Below are positions 24,934-35,489 of a DNA stretch of 64,000 nt, one piece after another. The notes under the pieces are model-generated. The model ran no database searches and had not been told where the DNA came from. It saw only the letters and a list, made by a program, of their open reading frames with translations. The position numbers and the translations under genes were made by a program. Source of the stretch: Salinimonas marina (GTDB lineage: Bacteria; Pseudomonadota; Gammaproteobacteria; Enterobacterales; Alteromonadaceae); assembly GCF_015644725.1 (NCBI RefSeq), contig NZ_CP064795.1:2664501-2728500 (forward strand), written 5' to 3'. Position 1 is the stretch's first letter; each line of letters begins with the position of its first letter.

Positions 24934-27822
24934 TTAGAATGAAGCTGCGATTCTTACGTAGTACGTACGACCAAATACATCGTATGTTGCAGGATAAGTA
25001 TTCGCTTGTTGATCGTTGTCACCGATGATAGGTGGCTGCTTATCAAACACGTTGTCGATACCTGCGGTTACACGGTAGTTTTCGCCCAGGTAATAGGTAC
25101 CTGATGCATCAAAATAACTGTGTCCATCAATCTGTTCAACGGTGTAATCAGTGCCATCGTCGTCGTCGTTCACTTCGCCCACATAACGCCACAATAGCTG
25201 ACCAGTGAAGTCATCAATGCTGTACTTAACCGTTACCCGGTGTTTGTATTCTGGCAATGGCTCCAGACAATCAGCGCCAAAGTTACCGGCACATTCGATT
25301 GGGTCAGCACCTGGGAAGGCTTCAAAGCTAGACTCGTCGGTATAGGTACCCAGGTAATCTAAACTCAGGTTGCCCGGCCCCGCATCAACGTTGTAGCTGG
25401 CGATAAGGTCAATACCAGACAGTTTTACCGATGCCGCGTTTTGCGACGCATCAGCTACAAAGTCAATAGATCCGTCAGGACGACGATTTACCGCATCACA
25501 GTATTGTGAACCTACACCACCGGCACTTGTGTTATAACACAGGTTAAGAATGTTATTAGTACCAACCACTGCAATCGCATCTTCAATTTCAATGTCAAAA
25601 TAATCGATACTGAAAGTGAAATCTTCAAACGGGGTAACAACCATACCCACTGTCAGTGTTTCAGCTTCTTCTTCTTTCAGGTCCGGGTTGCCGCCAACTT
25701 TGGTGCGAACCTGGCCTGAAGCCGGATCGATTGCCGAGCCAAACAGCACATCTTCTGGTACACCGGTGGCCTGACACAAGGCGGCAAGTTCGGCACTTTG
25801 AGATGCTGGTGCACCTGACGCAGAACATGGATCCGCGGCACCCGGGAAGTTTTCACCCGCTGGTGAGAACAACTCGGCAATATTAGGCGCACGAACTGCC
25901 GTGTTGAATCCTGCACGGAAACGTAAGTCGTCATTCACAGCCCATGAAGCACTGATCTTATAACTTTCTACCGTTCCTGCTGTGCTGTAGTCAGCAGAAC
26001 GATATGCCAGTTCCATGTCAACCGACTCAGCAAATGGCAGACCGTATAAAATTGGCAAATAAGCTTCTGCATACCACTCAGAGGTTGAGTAACCACCGGC
26101 TACAGGAGGCGCGCCATTAAAGCCGGCAATAGTGCCCGCCGCTAAATCCTGTGAAGGTAAGAATTCGAAGTCTTCGCTACGGTTCTCATAACCAATCGCA
26201 ATACCTACCGGACCACCTGGCAACTCGAACCATTCACCAGAGTCACCGGCGATACTACCGCCCCACATGATTTGGTCAAATACCGCTGAGGAAGAAACCG
26301 CGGTGCGCAGGAACGCCGCTGCATCTGGTGAAATATTACCTTCACCGAAGATATTTAAAGGCGTACAACCGAGGGTTGAACCATTTGCTGACGTATCGGA
26401 ACATGAAGGGTTGCCGTCGGCGTCAAGCACAACATTGCCGGCTTCATCGGTTTCAAGTAATAAAGCCTGATCAAAACGACCACGGTTGACGTTACCCAGC
26501 TGGGCTTCTGTCTGGGTTACCTGACCGGTTTGATAGAATACATCATAGGTCCAGGCTGACTCACCAAAGCTACCACGCAGGCCAGTAACCATCTGATAAG
26601 ACTGGAAGTTACTTTCTGAGCGGCGTGGACCCACTTCCAGCATACGACGACGAACCAAAGCTGTCGCTGTATCTGCGATGCCATCACCGTCGGTATCAAC
26701 ATCATCACCAATGCCGTCAGAAAGAGTCTGCTGAGCATCAGCTGTTAAAAACGGGTTGCCATCCAGGGTAAAGGTTGAGGTCTGGAAAATAGGCGTGGCC
26801 GCTAATTGCTGCGGTACATTGCTGTCGGTAAACATTGCACGGGCATAGATTTCGGCATTGTCAGTAACATCATATGAACCCAAAGCGGTAATCTGATGAC
26901 GTTCCTGAGGAAGCTGAATGTAGTTAACCGGGGCGAAGTTATAGAAATCGTTAACCTGACCACTAGCTACGAACGGACGAAGGCTACCATCCTGGTTGAA
27001 GATAATACCCGGCGAGCCTGGGATGCCATCGGAAAGCCCACCTGCAAAAATTGACGTACCTGGTACACCAGAAGAACCGCCTGGCTCCAGACCACCCGCG
27101 CCATCGTCAAACTGAGCAACAGATGCAAAACCACGATCGCCCTGGAACAAATCGCTACGGTCGGTGTAGTTGATGTTGAAAACCACATTACCTTTACCGT
27201 CTGCAAAATTGCCACCAATAGTGAAGTCCGCATTCCAGATTTCCGCATCGCCCTGTTCTGTTACTTCGTAACCTGTGGCAATGTCAACGCCTTCAAAATC
27301 ATCTTTAAGAATGAAGTTAATAACACCAGCCACCGCGTCAGAACCGTATACGGCTGATGCGCCACCAGTTAATACTTCAACATCTTTAATCAAGGCGGTT
27401 GGAATAGAGTTAATATCAACCGTACCACCAGCGGTGGTAGGAACCGCACGCAGGCCATCAATCAGAACCAAAGTTCTGTTAGTGCCCAGACCGCGCAGAT
27501 CCACCGTTGCGGTGCCGTTACCCGGGTTATTAGACGTTCGGTCTAGTCCAGGAACAACCTGAGGAAGCGTATTCAAAAGTGATTCGGTGTTAACCGTTGC
27601 GGTAAGCTCAAATTGCTCTTCACCTACCGTTGCAACCGGTGCATTAGAAACAAAATCGACTTTACGGATACGCGAACCCGTTACGGAAATCTTTTCTACA
27701 GCTTCTTCAGCTGTAACGTCTTCTTGAGCTACCGCCATATTTGTAGAAAAAATGGCAGCTGATGCTGCGCCGAACGCACACGCCAGCTTCACTGACTTCG
27801 CCAGTTTATTATTTGTAAACAT
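24934..27822 (-). CDS. TonB-dependent receptor (first of three paralogues)
   Basis: A 962-residue TBDR of the large peptide/carbohydrate-utilisation type common in Alteromonadales. Seen: signal peptide (MFTNNKLAKSVKLACAFGAA), a TonB-box-like EKISVTGSRI near residue 43, a plug with VDLRGLGTNRTLVLIDG and TGGASAVYGSDAVAGVINF at about 105-175, barrel strands, and the C-terminal YVRIAASF ending in Phe. The same N-terminus and plug sequences occur in the next two genes, so the three arose by duplication. Ribosome site GGGAGACAA. Ligand unknown; the lack of neighbouring degradation enzymes leaves it open. Confidence 0.93.
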   Translation of the reverse strand: MFTNNKLAKSVKLACAFGAASAAIFSTNMAVAQEDVTAEEAVEKISVTGSRIRKVDFVSNAPVATVGEEQFELTATVNTESLLNTLPQVVPGLDRTSNNPGNGTATVDLRGLGTNRTLVLIDGLRAVPTTAGGTVDINSIPTALIKDVEVLTGGASAVYGSDAVAGVINFILKDDFEGVDIATGYEVTEQGDAEIWNADFTIGGNFADGKGNVVFNINYTDRSDLFQGDRGFASVAQFDDGAGGLEPGGSSGVPGTSIFAGGLSDGIPGSPGIIFNQDGSLRPFVASGQVNDFYNFAPVNYIQLPQERHQITALGSYDVTDNAEIYARAMFTDSNVPQQLAATPIFQTSTFTLDGNPFLTADAQQTLSDGIGDDVDTDGDGIADTATALVRRRMLEVGPRRSESNFQSYQMVTGLRGSFGESAWTYDVFYQTGQVTQTEAQLGNVNRGRFDQALLLETDEAGNVVLDADGNPSCSDTSANGSTLGCTPLNIFGEGNISPDAAAFLRTAVSSSAVFDQIMWGGSIAGDSGEWFELPGGPVGIAIGYENRSEDFEFLPSQDLAAGTIAGFNGAPPVAGGYSTSEWYAEAYLPILYGLPFAESVDMELAYRSADYSTAGTVESYKISASWAVNDDLRFRAGFNTAVRAPNIAELFSPAGENFPGAADPCSASGAPASQSAELAALCQATGVPEDVLFGSAIDPASGQVRTKVGGNPDLKEEEAETLTVGMVVTPFEDFTFSIDYFDIEIEDAIAVVGTNNILNLCYNTSAGGVGSQYCDAVNRRPDGSIDFVADASQNAASVKLSGIDLIASYNVDAGPGNLSLDYLGTYTDESSFEAFPGADPIECAGNFGADCLEPLPEYKHRVTVKYSIDDFTGQLLWRYVGEVNDDDDGTDYTVEQIDGHSYFDASGTYYLGENYRVTAGIDNVFDKQPPIIGDNDQQANTYPATYDVFGRTYYVRIAASF

Positions 27823-27920
27823 GTATTGTCTCCCTGGACCACCAAAACATTATGCTCAGTGTTTATAATATAAGACGTTAAAACGACTTTTTATTCGTTA
27901 AGGCACTAAACCCTGAGGTG

Positions 27921-27950
27921 ATAATAACCACATCGGCTTGATGCGGTCAA
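27921..27950 (-). promoter_or_regulatory. Promoter of the first TBDR
   Basis: Minus strand -35 TTGACC (27950-27945), 18-base spacer ending TGTGGT, -10 TATTAT (27926-27921), about 98 bases before the start codon. The same boxes, spacer length and leader length precede the second TBDR. A further conserved stretch ATGGAACTTTT lies upstream. Confidence 0.65.
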
Positions 27951-28852
27951 CTACCATTGTTCTGGGATGAAATAAAAGTTCCATTTTTTTTTGTGTTTTT
28001 TTTACGCTTTTAATTAATAAGATGTTAATAGTCCAACTTTCATTCGAGCGAATATATGAATAAAGCGTTAATAGCTTGCCGTTCAGAATAGCGCCTCCAA
28101 GCATTACAAAAGAATTTTTATGCGAATTTTTTCGATTTCTATCGCTCACTGGCTGCAAGGTACCTACTCCCCATCGCCGTAATGCTGGGTTCTCCTATAC
28201 CCTTTAACAAATTAAAAACATATATTGTTGAGCAAGAACGAAGAAGCTGGTAATGACGTCCTTTCCCTAAACATTTTTTCCCATAAAACCTGCTTTGAAG
28301 CCCATGCAGTCAATACGGATCTTGAAAATATCCACAAATGACCAGGCCGAAAATTGTCTACCTTGAATATGAACGCTCATGATTAACGCCGTAGTGACTA
28401 ATCAGTAAGTGACAGCATGAGACTCAGGCTCGTGTACCGTAACCAATTTGCCTACGACTAACAGATTAGGCCAATGCTAAACCTGCGGCTAATAATGTGA
28501 GAATGCTTCAAGACAAGTTATCCGTAGTGGGGGCTGTAACTCTGGTGGGGGCTCCGGGTGCAGCCGGTATTGTGCGAGTACTATTTATGCTTTATTGCAT
28601 AAGCTACTACCAAGCTTTAGTGGCCTTTAACTGTTTCGGGGTAGCTATTCATTGAGTTACCTCAGGTAATCCGCTTTTTAACAGGCACAGGTTATGGGTT
28701 TACTGCCCCGCCAATCACACGCTGGGACCGTCCGTCAGTTATGGCGACTTAATTGGCAGGCTGATACTTTGCCAATGCAGGATCGATGAGTGACTCAATA
28801 AGAACACCCCATGGTCTGCGGTAAATCATTGCAAAAGCAATAGTAGCTGCAC
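27951..28852. other. Intergenic stretch between first and second TBDR, two sub-60-codon frames
   Basis: About 900 bases without a clear gene. Two short frames stand out: 28503-28655 on the plus strand (50 codons, ATG with GTGAGA upstream, hydrophobic, ending VAFNCFGVAIH) and 28749-28886 on the minus strand (45 codons, hydrophobic start then IYRRPWGVLIESLIDPALA). The second has no ribosome site and overlaps the terminator of the TBDR at 28934. Neither is recognised; remnants of decayed genes are possible. Confidence 0.35.
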
Positions 28853-28886
28853 CAAAAAAAATGCCAGTCAGGTAACTGGCTGGCAT
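28853..28886 (-). terminator. Rho-independent terminator of the second TBDR
   Basis: ATGCCAGTCAG / CTGGCTGGCAT around loop GTAA (one wobble pair) with eight Ts after the stem on the minus strand. It lies 48 bases past the stop of the TBDR at 28934. Confidence 0.85.
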
Positions 28887-28933
28887 TTGTATTTATTGTA
28901 AAGCAACGAGATGCTCTGCCCTCAGACCACTAT

Positions 28934-31867
28934 TTAAAACGTGGCACGAACACCAACATAATACTGACGACCGATTGGGTCATATGTACCTGCATCTGTT
29001 TCAGTACCTGTATCACTGCCAGCAATACCACTCAGAATAGCCGGTGGATCATTGTCCAGCGCATTATCTACACCGCCGTAAAACTCGAAGTTATCGGTGG
29101 CAAAATAGCTAACCTGAAGATCAACATAAACCTCTTTACCGATTGTGACGCTTTCTGGCTCGAAACCGAAGCCTGCCAGGAACTGGTCATCAATTGCAGC
29201 TTCACCAATATAGGTCGTATTTACATTTACAGAAATATCTTCGTAAGTGTAACCCAGGTACAGGCTCCACTTATGCTCAGAGGCACCAACTTCACCACCA
29301 AACGGGTCAGCTGCTGCATTTGGCAACGGAATAGTTTCTCCGTCAATCAGATAAGTGTAAGCCAATTTGCTGCGGAACGTACCGTTCATGATTTCAGTGC
29401 TGTACTGAGACGTAATATCAACACCTTCGGTGTTGAAACCACCAGAATTTGTTACACCACTGTCGATAAACTCGATAGAACCGGCACTGTTGTTACCTGC
29501 GTCAGTTGCACGACGAGTTACAAAGTTACAGAACGAACTATCGCCGCCACCATAACACTGGTCAAGAATAAACTGACGTGGTGTAGATACAATCGCATCT
29601 TCAATCTCAATATCGAAGTAATCGATGGTAAAGCTCATGTCTTCAAGAACTTTGATGCCACTGTTATCTGGGGTAATGATCATACCAATAGTGGTAGACT
29701 TACCCTTCTCTTCCTTAACATTCGGGTTGCCCAGGTTGAAGCCACTGATACCCTGAATGTCAGACTGGTTTAGGGTAAATGTGCCGCCATTAGCATTAAC
29801 ATTATCCTGCACACCTGGCGCCGCCAGACATGCGTCAGTCAGTTCACGGGTACAAGGATCGGTCAGACCAGATGGGAAGGTTTGCGATGGTGGCGCGAAT
29901 AATTCGGAAATATTGGGCGCACGAGTTGATTGTGCCTCGATAGCTCGTAAACGCAACCAGTCTGTCACTTCCCACTCTAAACCGTAATTGTAACTTGTAG
30001 TACTTCCTACGGTTGAGTAATCAGATGCACGGTACGCACCGCGAGCGCTCAGACCTTCAACAATCGGTACATTCGCTTCTACATAGTATTCAGTAACATC
30101 AAACTCACCTGAGGTGGCCGGAATGGCGTTACCCGCATTCAGACCGGCTTGCTGCAAGGCATCAAACTCATCGCGGCTGGTTTCTTCACGATATTCAAAA
30201 CCAGCAGCAATACCTACATAACCAGCTGGTAATTCAAACAAATCGCCAGAGATGTTGGCACCAATAACTTCCTGAGTTAACGAGGTGTTCAACAGACCCG
30301 GTGCATTTACATACGCCGCGGCTTCTGGTGTGATTGAGCCATTGCCCCATACATTGATAGGTACACAGCCAAAACTACGGGCAGTGGCATCAATACATAC
30401 TGCTTCGTCAGTAATACCGTCGGCATCAAGGTCCAGGTCATCTGAAACCGCTTCAAGCGCATAACGGAAGTTTTGTACGTTTACCTGACCAGAAGACACC
30501 TGAGACTCGTTGGTTTGACCATAGATATAATAGGTTTCATAGAACCAGTCATCAAAAATAAGACCTTCCATACCTACCGTGAAGCGATAAGTGTCACGCT
30601 CAGCTACGTTACCGCGTGCAGCGATGCCAGCCAGTCGCTTAGCGAAGAAATAATCCCGCAGGCCGTCACCATTGCCATCTGTGCCTAACCCGGCAATGCT
30701 GTCTGGAACAAACGGGTTACGTAAAAACGCTTCTTCGCCAGTGGCAGTGTTGGTTACATTAAACTCATAAGGGACCAAACCATCGGCGTAAATATCATCA
30801 GAGGCAAACGGAAATGGTTCTAGTTTGGTTTGTGTTTTGGTTGAAGCATAGGTGCCTTCAAAGAAAACACTGTGGTTGTCAGACAATTCATAGTCACCCA
30901 GGGCAGCAAACAAGTAACGTTCGGTGGGGATGGCAATGGTCCGGAATGCACTACGGTTAAAACCGTCAGCGGCATTATCAGCGTCACCATTAGTGCTGAA
31001 GCTGTCTTTTAAATTATTGTCTGAATCAAATGTGTAACGTGTGCCACCTAAGTCGAAACGACCCTGAGGCGGGAATGACGAGAAGAATGGACGCACCGGG
31101 TTAAAGATATCTTCAGGTTCATTAGTAAAATATACATTAGAAAGCTGATCCACTGCGCTACGATCACGGTCGCGGCTAAATACTGCCCCTTCATCTGAAT
31201 AGGACAAATGGAACATCATGTTGCCTTTGTCCGCGCCGATGCCCGAGGTGATATTAAAGGTACGCTCAGTGGCGTCGCTTTCAGCTGACTCACCGTATTT
31301 AAGATCAACTTCAACACCTTCAAAGTCGTCTTTTAAGACAAAGTTAACCACACCGGCAACCGCGTCAGAACCATAGACTGATGATGCGCCACCCGTCAGA
31401 ATTTCAACACGTTCAATAAATTGCGCAGGAATGGTGTTCAAATCTACTGAAGAGCTACCAGGAACACCTGAAACATAACGGCGACCATTGACCAGAACCA
31501 AGGTTCTTGAGGCGCCCAGGTTTCTTAAGTCAACTGTGGCAACACCAGCACTTGAAGTGCTGAAGTTTGAGTTAGTGCGGCTGATGCCTGGCGAACCAAA
31601 TGCTGGGTTTTGTAACAGCAGTTCCTGAATATTGGCTACACCTGCAGCATCGATGTCAGATGCGTCAAATGTTTGCAATGGTGAAGGAGATTCCAGGCTG
31701 GCAGAACGAATCCGTGAACCTGTGACCTGTATTTTTTCTACCGCTTCTTCCTTTTCTACTGCAGCATCCTGGGCATTGGCCAGTGCTGAAGAAAACAGTG
31801 AAACCGAAGTTACACCAATAGCGCATGCCAGCTGGACTGACCTAGCTAGCTTATTATTTTTAAACAT
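28934..31867 (-). CDS. TonB-dependent receptor (second of three paralogues)
   Basis: A 977-residue TBDR. Seen: signal peptide (MFKNNKLARSVQLACAIGV), EKIQVTGSRI as TonB-box-like start, plug with LRNLGASRTLVLVNGRRYV and TGGASSVYGSDAVAGVVNF, and a C-terminal YVGVRATF. The start at 31867 is chosen because GGGAGACGAAC is the ribosome site shared with the other copies; an earlier ATG at 31894 lacks one. Closely related to its two neighbours but diverged through the barrel, so it may bind another ligand. It has its own promoter and terminator and is transcribed singly. Confidence 0.93.
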   Translation of the reverse strand: MFKNNKLARSVQLACAIGVTSVSLFSSALANAQDAAVEKEEAVEKIQVTGSRIRSASLESPSPLQTFDASDIDAAGVANIQELLLQNPAFGSPGISRTNSNFSTSSAGVATVDLRNLGASRTLVLVNGRRYVSGVPGSSSVDLNTIPAQFIERVEILTGGASSVYGSDAVAGVVNFVLKDDFEGVEVDLKYGESAESDATERTFNITSGIGADKGNMMFHLSYSDEGAVFSRDRDRSAVDQLSNVYFTNEPEDIFNPVRPFFSSFPPQGRFDLGGTRYTFDSDNNLKDSFSTNGDADNAADGFNRSAFRTIAIPTERYLFAALGDYELSDNHSVFFEGTYASTKTQTKLEPFPFASDDIYADGLVPYEFNVTNTATGEEAFLRNPFVPDSIAGLGTDGNGDGLRDYFFAKRLAGIAARGNVAERDTYRFTVGMEGLIFDDWFYETYYIYGQTNESQVSSGQVNVQNFRYALEAVSDDLDLDADGITDEAVCIDATARSFGCVPINVWGNGSITPEAAAYVNAPGLLNTSLTQEVIGANISGDLFELPAGYVGIAAGFEYREETSRDEFDALQQAGLNAGNAIPATSGEFDVTEYYVEANVPIVEGLSARGAYRASDYSTVGSTTSYNYGLEWEVTDWLRLRAIEAQSTRAPNISELFAPPSQTFPSGLTDPCTRELTDACLAAPGVQDNVNANGGTFTLNQSDIQGISGFNLGNPNVKEEKGKSTTIGMIITPDNSGIKVLEDMSFTIDYFDIEIEDAIVSTPRQFILDQCYGGGDSSFCNFVTRRATDAGNNSAGSIEFIDSGVTNSGGFNTEGVDITSQYSTEIMNGTFRSKLAYTYLIDGETIPLPNAAADPFGGEVGASEHKWSLYLGYTYEDISVNVNTTYIGEAAIDDQFLAGFGFEPESVTIGKEVYVDLQVSYFATDNFEFYGGVDNALDNDPPAILSGIAGSDTGTETDAGTYDPIGRQYYVGVRATF

Positions 31868-31963
31868 GTTCGTCTCCCTAGAACGTAATAGCACGATAAA
31901 GTGCCTTGGTTTGTATGTTGCTACAGCAACTATTTATTCATTATAACTTTTGGTTGGCGCTAA

Positions 31964-31993
31964 ATAATAACCACATTGTTCACATGGGGTCAA
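31964..31993 (-). promoter_or_regulatory. Promoter of the second TBDR
   Basis: Minus strand -35 TTGACC (31993-31988), 18-base spacer ending TGTGGT, -10 TATTAT (31969-31964), 97 bases before the start. Upstream, ATGGAACTTTTTACTGAACA repeats the motif seen before the first TBDR. Confidence 0.65.
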
Positions 31994-32251
31994 TCGACTA
32001 AAGAACATGTTCAGTAAAAAGTTCCATCTATTTTTGTACTTTTTTTGTGAAATGCGTTTCATACACGCTAAATATAGGCTGCGTAAGGACATTTTATTGT
32101 AAAAAAAAGCTACATAGTCCTATGCGGCATTTCTCATTGGATCTTTGCTATATAGAATAAATATGCAGTTGTTTAACCGCCGCATTCAGTGTTCCCTTTA
32201 CCTTTACCATGAGGTCGTTTTATTACCAGCAGGTGATTTGAAAGCATGAGC

Positions 32252-32283
32252 AAAAAAGCCCAGCTAATAATGCTGGGCTTTTT
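32252..32283 (-). terminator. Rho-independent terminator of the third TBDR
   Basis: AAAAAAGCCCAGC / GCTGGGCTTTTT around loop TAATAAT, T-runs on both strands, 54 bases past the stop at 32337. It survives although the gene upstream is broken. Confidence 0.88.
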
Positions 32284-32336
32284 ACCTGGTTCATCAGTTA
32301 TAGAATCAACCTTATGAAAGGGCCTACCTTAGTTGC

Positions 32337-35254
32337 TTATTCAAAGCGATAGATAACCCCTGCATTAAAGCGTCTGCCGACCAAATCGTATAATGGGTTA
32401 AAAGTATAACCTGCCGGTACCTTGTTAAACACATTTCGGATGCCGGCGTACACTTCCAGGTTTTCACCAAAGTAATAATTTGCTGCCAAATCATGGGTCC
32501 AGATAGAGCCAATGTAGCTAATGTCTACATCTTCTTCGCTACCTCCGTCAGGGGAGACGTCAAACAGTGCGCTGCGGTCAATAAAACGACTGGTGTAGTT
32601 GAACTTCCAGTTGTCTAATCGATAATCAACACTGGTTCTGAACTGAAGTTCAGGGTCACCAACTTCACCGACTTCAACATCAATTTCATCTGGACGATTT
32701 TGGAAGGCAAACTCTTCTAATTCATCGACATAATTACCCTGGATGTTAAAACGAAGCTCACCCGGTAAATCATATTGAGCTAAATCCGTGGTATACCGAA
32801 TTTGCATTTCAAGACCTGAGGTTTGCAAAGCCGCAGCATTGACAAAGCCTGAACGAACCAGCTCCACATCAAAGTTCTCATTTCGATCAACCTGTGAACA
32901 GAACGCGGAATCAGGGCCACCCGTGGCATCGACGCAATTATTGACGATATCCTGTGCATCAACATCAGTGATAGCGTCAGTAATTTCGATATCGTACCAA
33001 TCTAAAGTGATAGACAAATTCTCAACAAATGTCGGCTGCCACACTACACCAAAAGTGCGAGATTCACTTTCTTCAGGTGTTAAATCGGGATTACCGCCAG
33101 ATAGGGTATCCACACTTACATTATCATTTGCTTCGAAGCCTTCTGGTATGCCAAGCGCCATACAGTTCGCACGACGATCTTCATCCTCATCAATATTATC
33201 GGCATCACAAGGAACTGATACACGCGCAAAACCTGGAGATATAGGGCTAAATGCTTCGTCTACGTTCGGTGCACGAACTGCTTCACCCACGGTTCCTCGT
33301 AAACTAACCTGTTCGATTGGAGACCATAAAAAGCCAATTTGCCAAGCATCCGCGTTTCCTGCGTGAGAATAGTCGGCAGAGCGGAACGCGGCATCCACAG
33401 ATAACTCTTCCGCCAAAAATACACCTGACAGAATTGGGAGACGAGTCTCAATGAAGAACTCTTCTACATCATATCCCCAGACGAGTCAGGGGTTGCCGCG
33501 CCGGTGTAAAAACCAGCTTTGGTGAATTCATCCGTAGTTGTCCGAACGTCTTCTTTGCGGTGCTCATAACCTAATGCAAAGCCAATTGGGCCGCCAGGCA
33601 ATGTAACAAACTCAGCAGTATCAAAGGATACCGTGGCGCCATACATTTCCTGAGTAAGTTGATCTTCGCGCGTTACATCACCTGAAATAAAGTCATAAGC
33701 CTCTGCACTGGCATTGCCAAACCCGAATGGGTTAAACGGTACACAGTCGCCACCGTTTACGGCAGCTGGATCTTCGTAATCATCACCCTGCGCTGACGCT
33801 ACCTGGCTACGACATGCGGCTTCTCCGGTCTCCGGGTCTATTACTGAATCTATCGCAGCATCAAGATTTGTAGGAATCAAATCATTAAGGGTACGACGCA
33901 CGTTAGATGTTTCGCCGTAGGTATAATAGGTGTCGTAGTCAAAGTCTGTATCGGACAGCGTAAAGTAACCCTTAAAGCCTGAAACAATACGGTACAAACG
34001 TCGATCATTGGCCGCAGAACGGTTACCTATATCGTCAAAGAAACGTGCCATTGATACTTCGCCGGTTTGGCCTGCATCAAATAGTTGCTGACGGGTAGCA
34101 TCGTCCAGATACGGGTTGTCGGTAGCATTGATGGCGATATTGCCAAATCGAAATGATGGCTGGAATTGCTGCTCGATATCTTTATCAACGTATTTCATAT
34201 CCCCATAAAAACGGATGTTGTCGGTAAGGTCATAACGATAGGTACTGGCTAAAGTTAAGGTGTCCTGTGCAGGGATATAGTTTTCGTACCGGTCAGGAAA
34301 GAAAACCGTGTCGTAAGCTTCGTCAAAATTACCAAAGGCGAAACTGTTGGTGCGGTTTCGTTCGACCTGAGTGATGCCAGTACCGTCCGGAGTAAAGGTA
34401 ATGCGCGGATTCCCTGAGAATGGGTTTAGAACACCAAATGCATTGATCATTTCGGATCCTACATTTGGAACTCTGAATTTATCCGGAATACCGTCGTCTT
34501 CTCCGCCGTCATCAGGATTGTTTACCGTACCGATAAATTGAGATTGCTGGAGATTAGGTTTTAAGACTTCAGATATTGAGCTTTTTTCCGCGAAAAATGT
34601 AACATTACCACGGCCATCTTGGGAGGTAGCCCCGGCTAAAATGCTAAACGCAGAATTTTGAGTGCCTACATCCTCTAGATCCGAAGCATGTGAATAACGC
34701 GCCTCAAAACCTTCATAGTTATCTTTTAGGATTACGTTGATAACACCTGCTACCGCGTCTGAGCCGTAGATAGCTGAAGCACCGCCGGTGATGACTTCAA
34801 TGCGGTCAATCATTGCGGTAGGGATGGTGCCCGTATCAACCGCGTTAGAGAATGGCGAACCTGCAACGTGACGCTTGCCATTTACCAAAGTTAGGGTTCA
34901 AGTTGCACCTAGAGCACGTAAGTCGGGTGAGCTGATACCTGCATTGGCGTTACTATTGTTATTACCAATCAGGGTGCTGGCGGCTCCGATAGCCGGCAGC
35001 TCAGCCAACAGAGTTCCCAGATCGGGGGCACCGAAACGCTGAATTTCGGCAGCATCGATAGTCACTACAGGCGCTGGCGTAGATAGTTCTGGCCGGGCAA
35101 TACGTGAACCGGTAACTGAGATTTTTTCGACGGTAGCTTCACTATCTTTGCTATTTTCTTGAGCGAATACATTGCCTGAAGATAAAAGCGCCACAGTTGA
35201 GCCAACCGCGCACGCGATCTTAACTGACGAAGCCAGTTTAGAGTTTTTAAACAT
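32337..35254 (-). pseudogene. TonB-dependent receptor (third paralogue) with a stop and a frameshift
   Basis: A TBDR of about 972 residues if repaired. Two lesions: at 34898-34900 a TGA stands where the plug motif GATRTLTLVNG needs CGA (Arg), in the same frame before and after; and near 33474 one base is missing, so GGGGATATGATGTAG reads Gly-Asp-Met-Met-stop instead of GGGGATTATGATGTAG with SGDYDVEEFF. Outside these the protein keeps the signal peptide (MFKNSKLASSVKIACAVGS), VTGSRI, TGGASAIYGSDAVAGVINV and the terminal YRFE. Ribosome site GGGAGACAATTC before the ATG at 35254. Total length is short by exactly one base. A substitution and a deletion together fit a true pseudogene better than one sequencing slip. 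Confidence 0.85.
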
Positions 35255-35489
35255 GAATTGTCTCCCTGAAAAGCAAAAACGTCCATTTTGCTTTTGTCTA
35301 TTATGATATTTATTATTGTCCAATTAGGGCGAGGGTTTTGTTCCTTCCCGCCCTATTATAAAAACCATAATGGGAACAAATTTTCAACAACAAACACATA
35401 TATTCTCGTAACGACGAGTAACATTTTGTGCACAGCCTGAAGATTTAGCTATAACTCGATCAACTTATGCTTATCGCCGCCAATCATAT

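Noticed and set aside
27898..28158. 86-codon minus-strand protein before the first TBDR
   Set aside because: It spans the TBDR promoter, has a composition unlike a protein and shows no domain.
24934..35254. Recent mobile element carrying the three TBDRs
   Set aside because: No terminal repeats, transposase or integrase; paralogues have diverged, so ordinary tandem duplication explains them.
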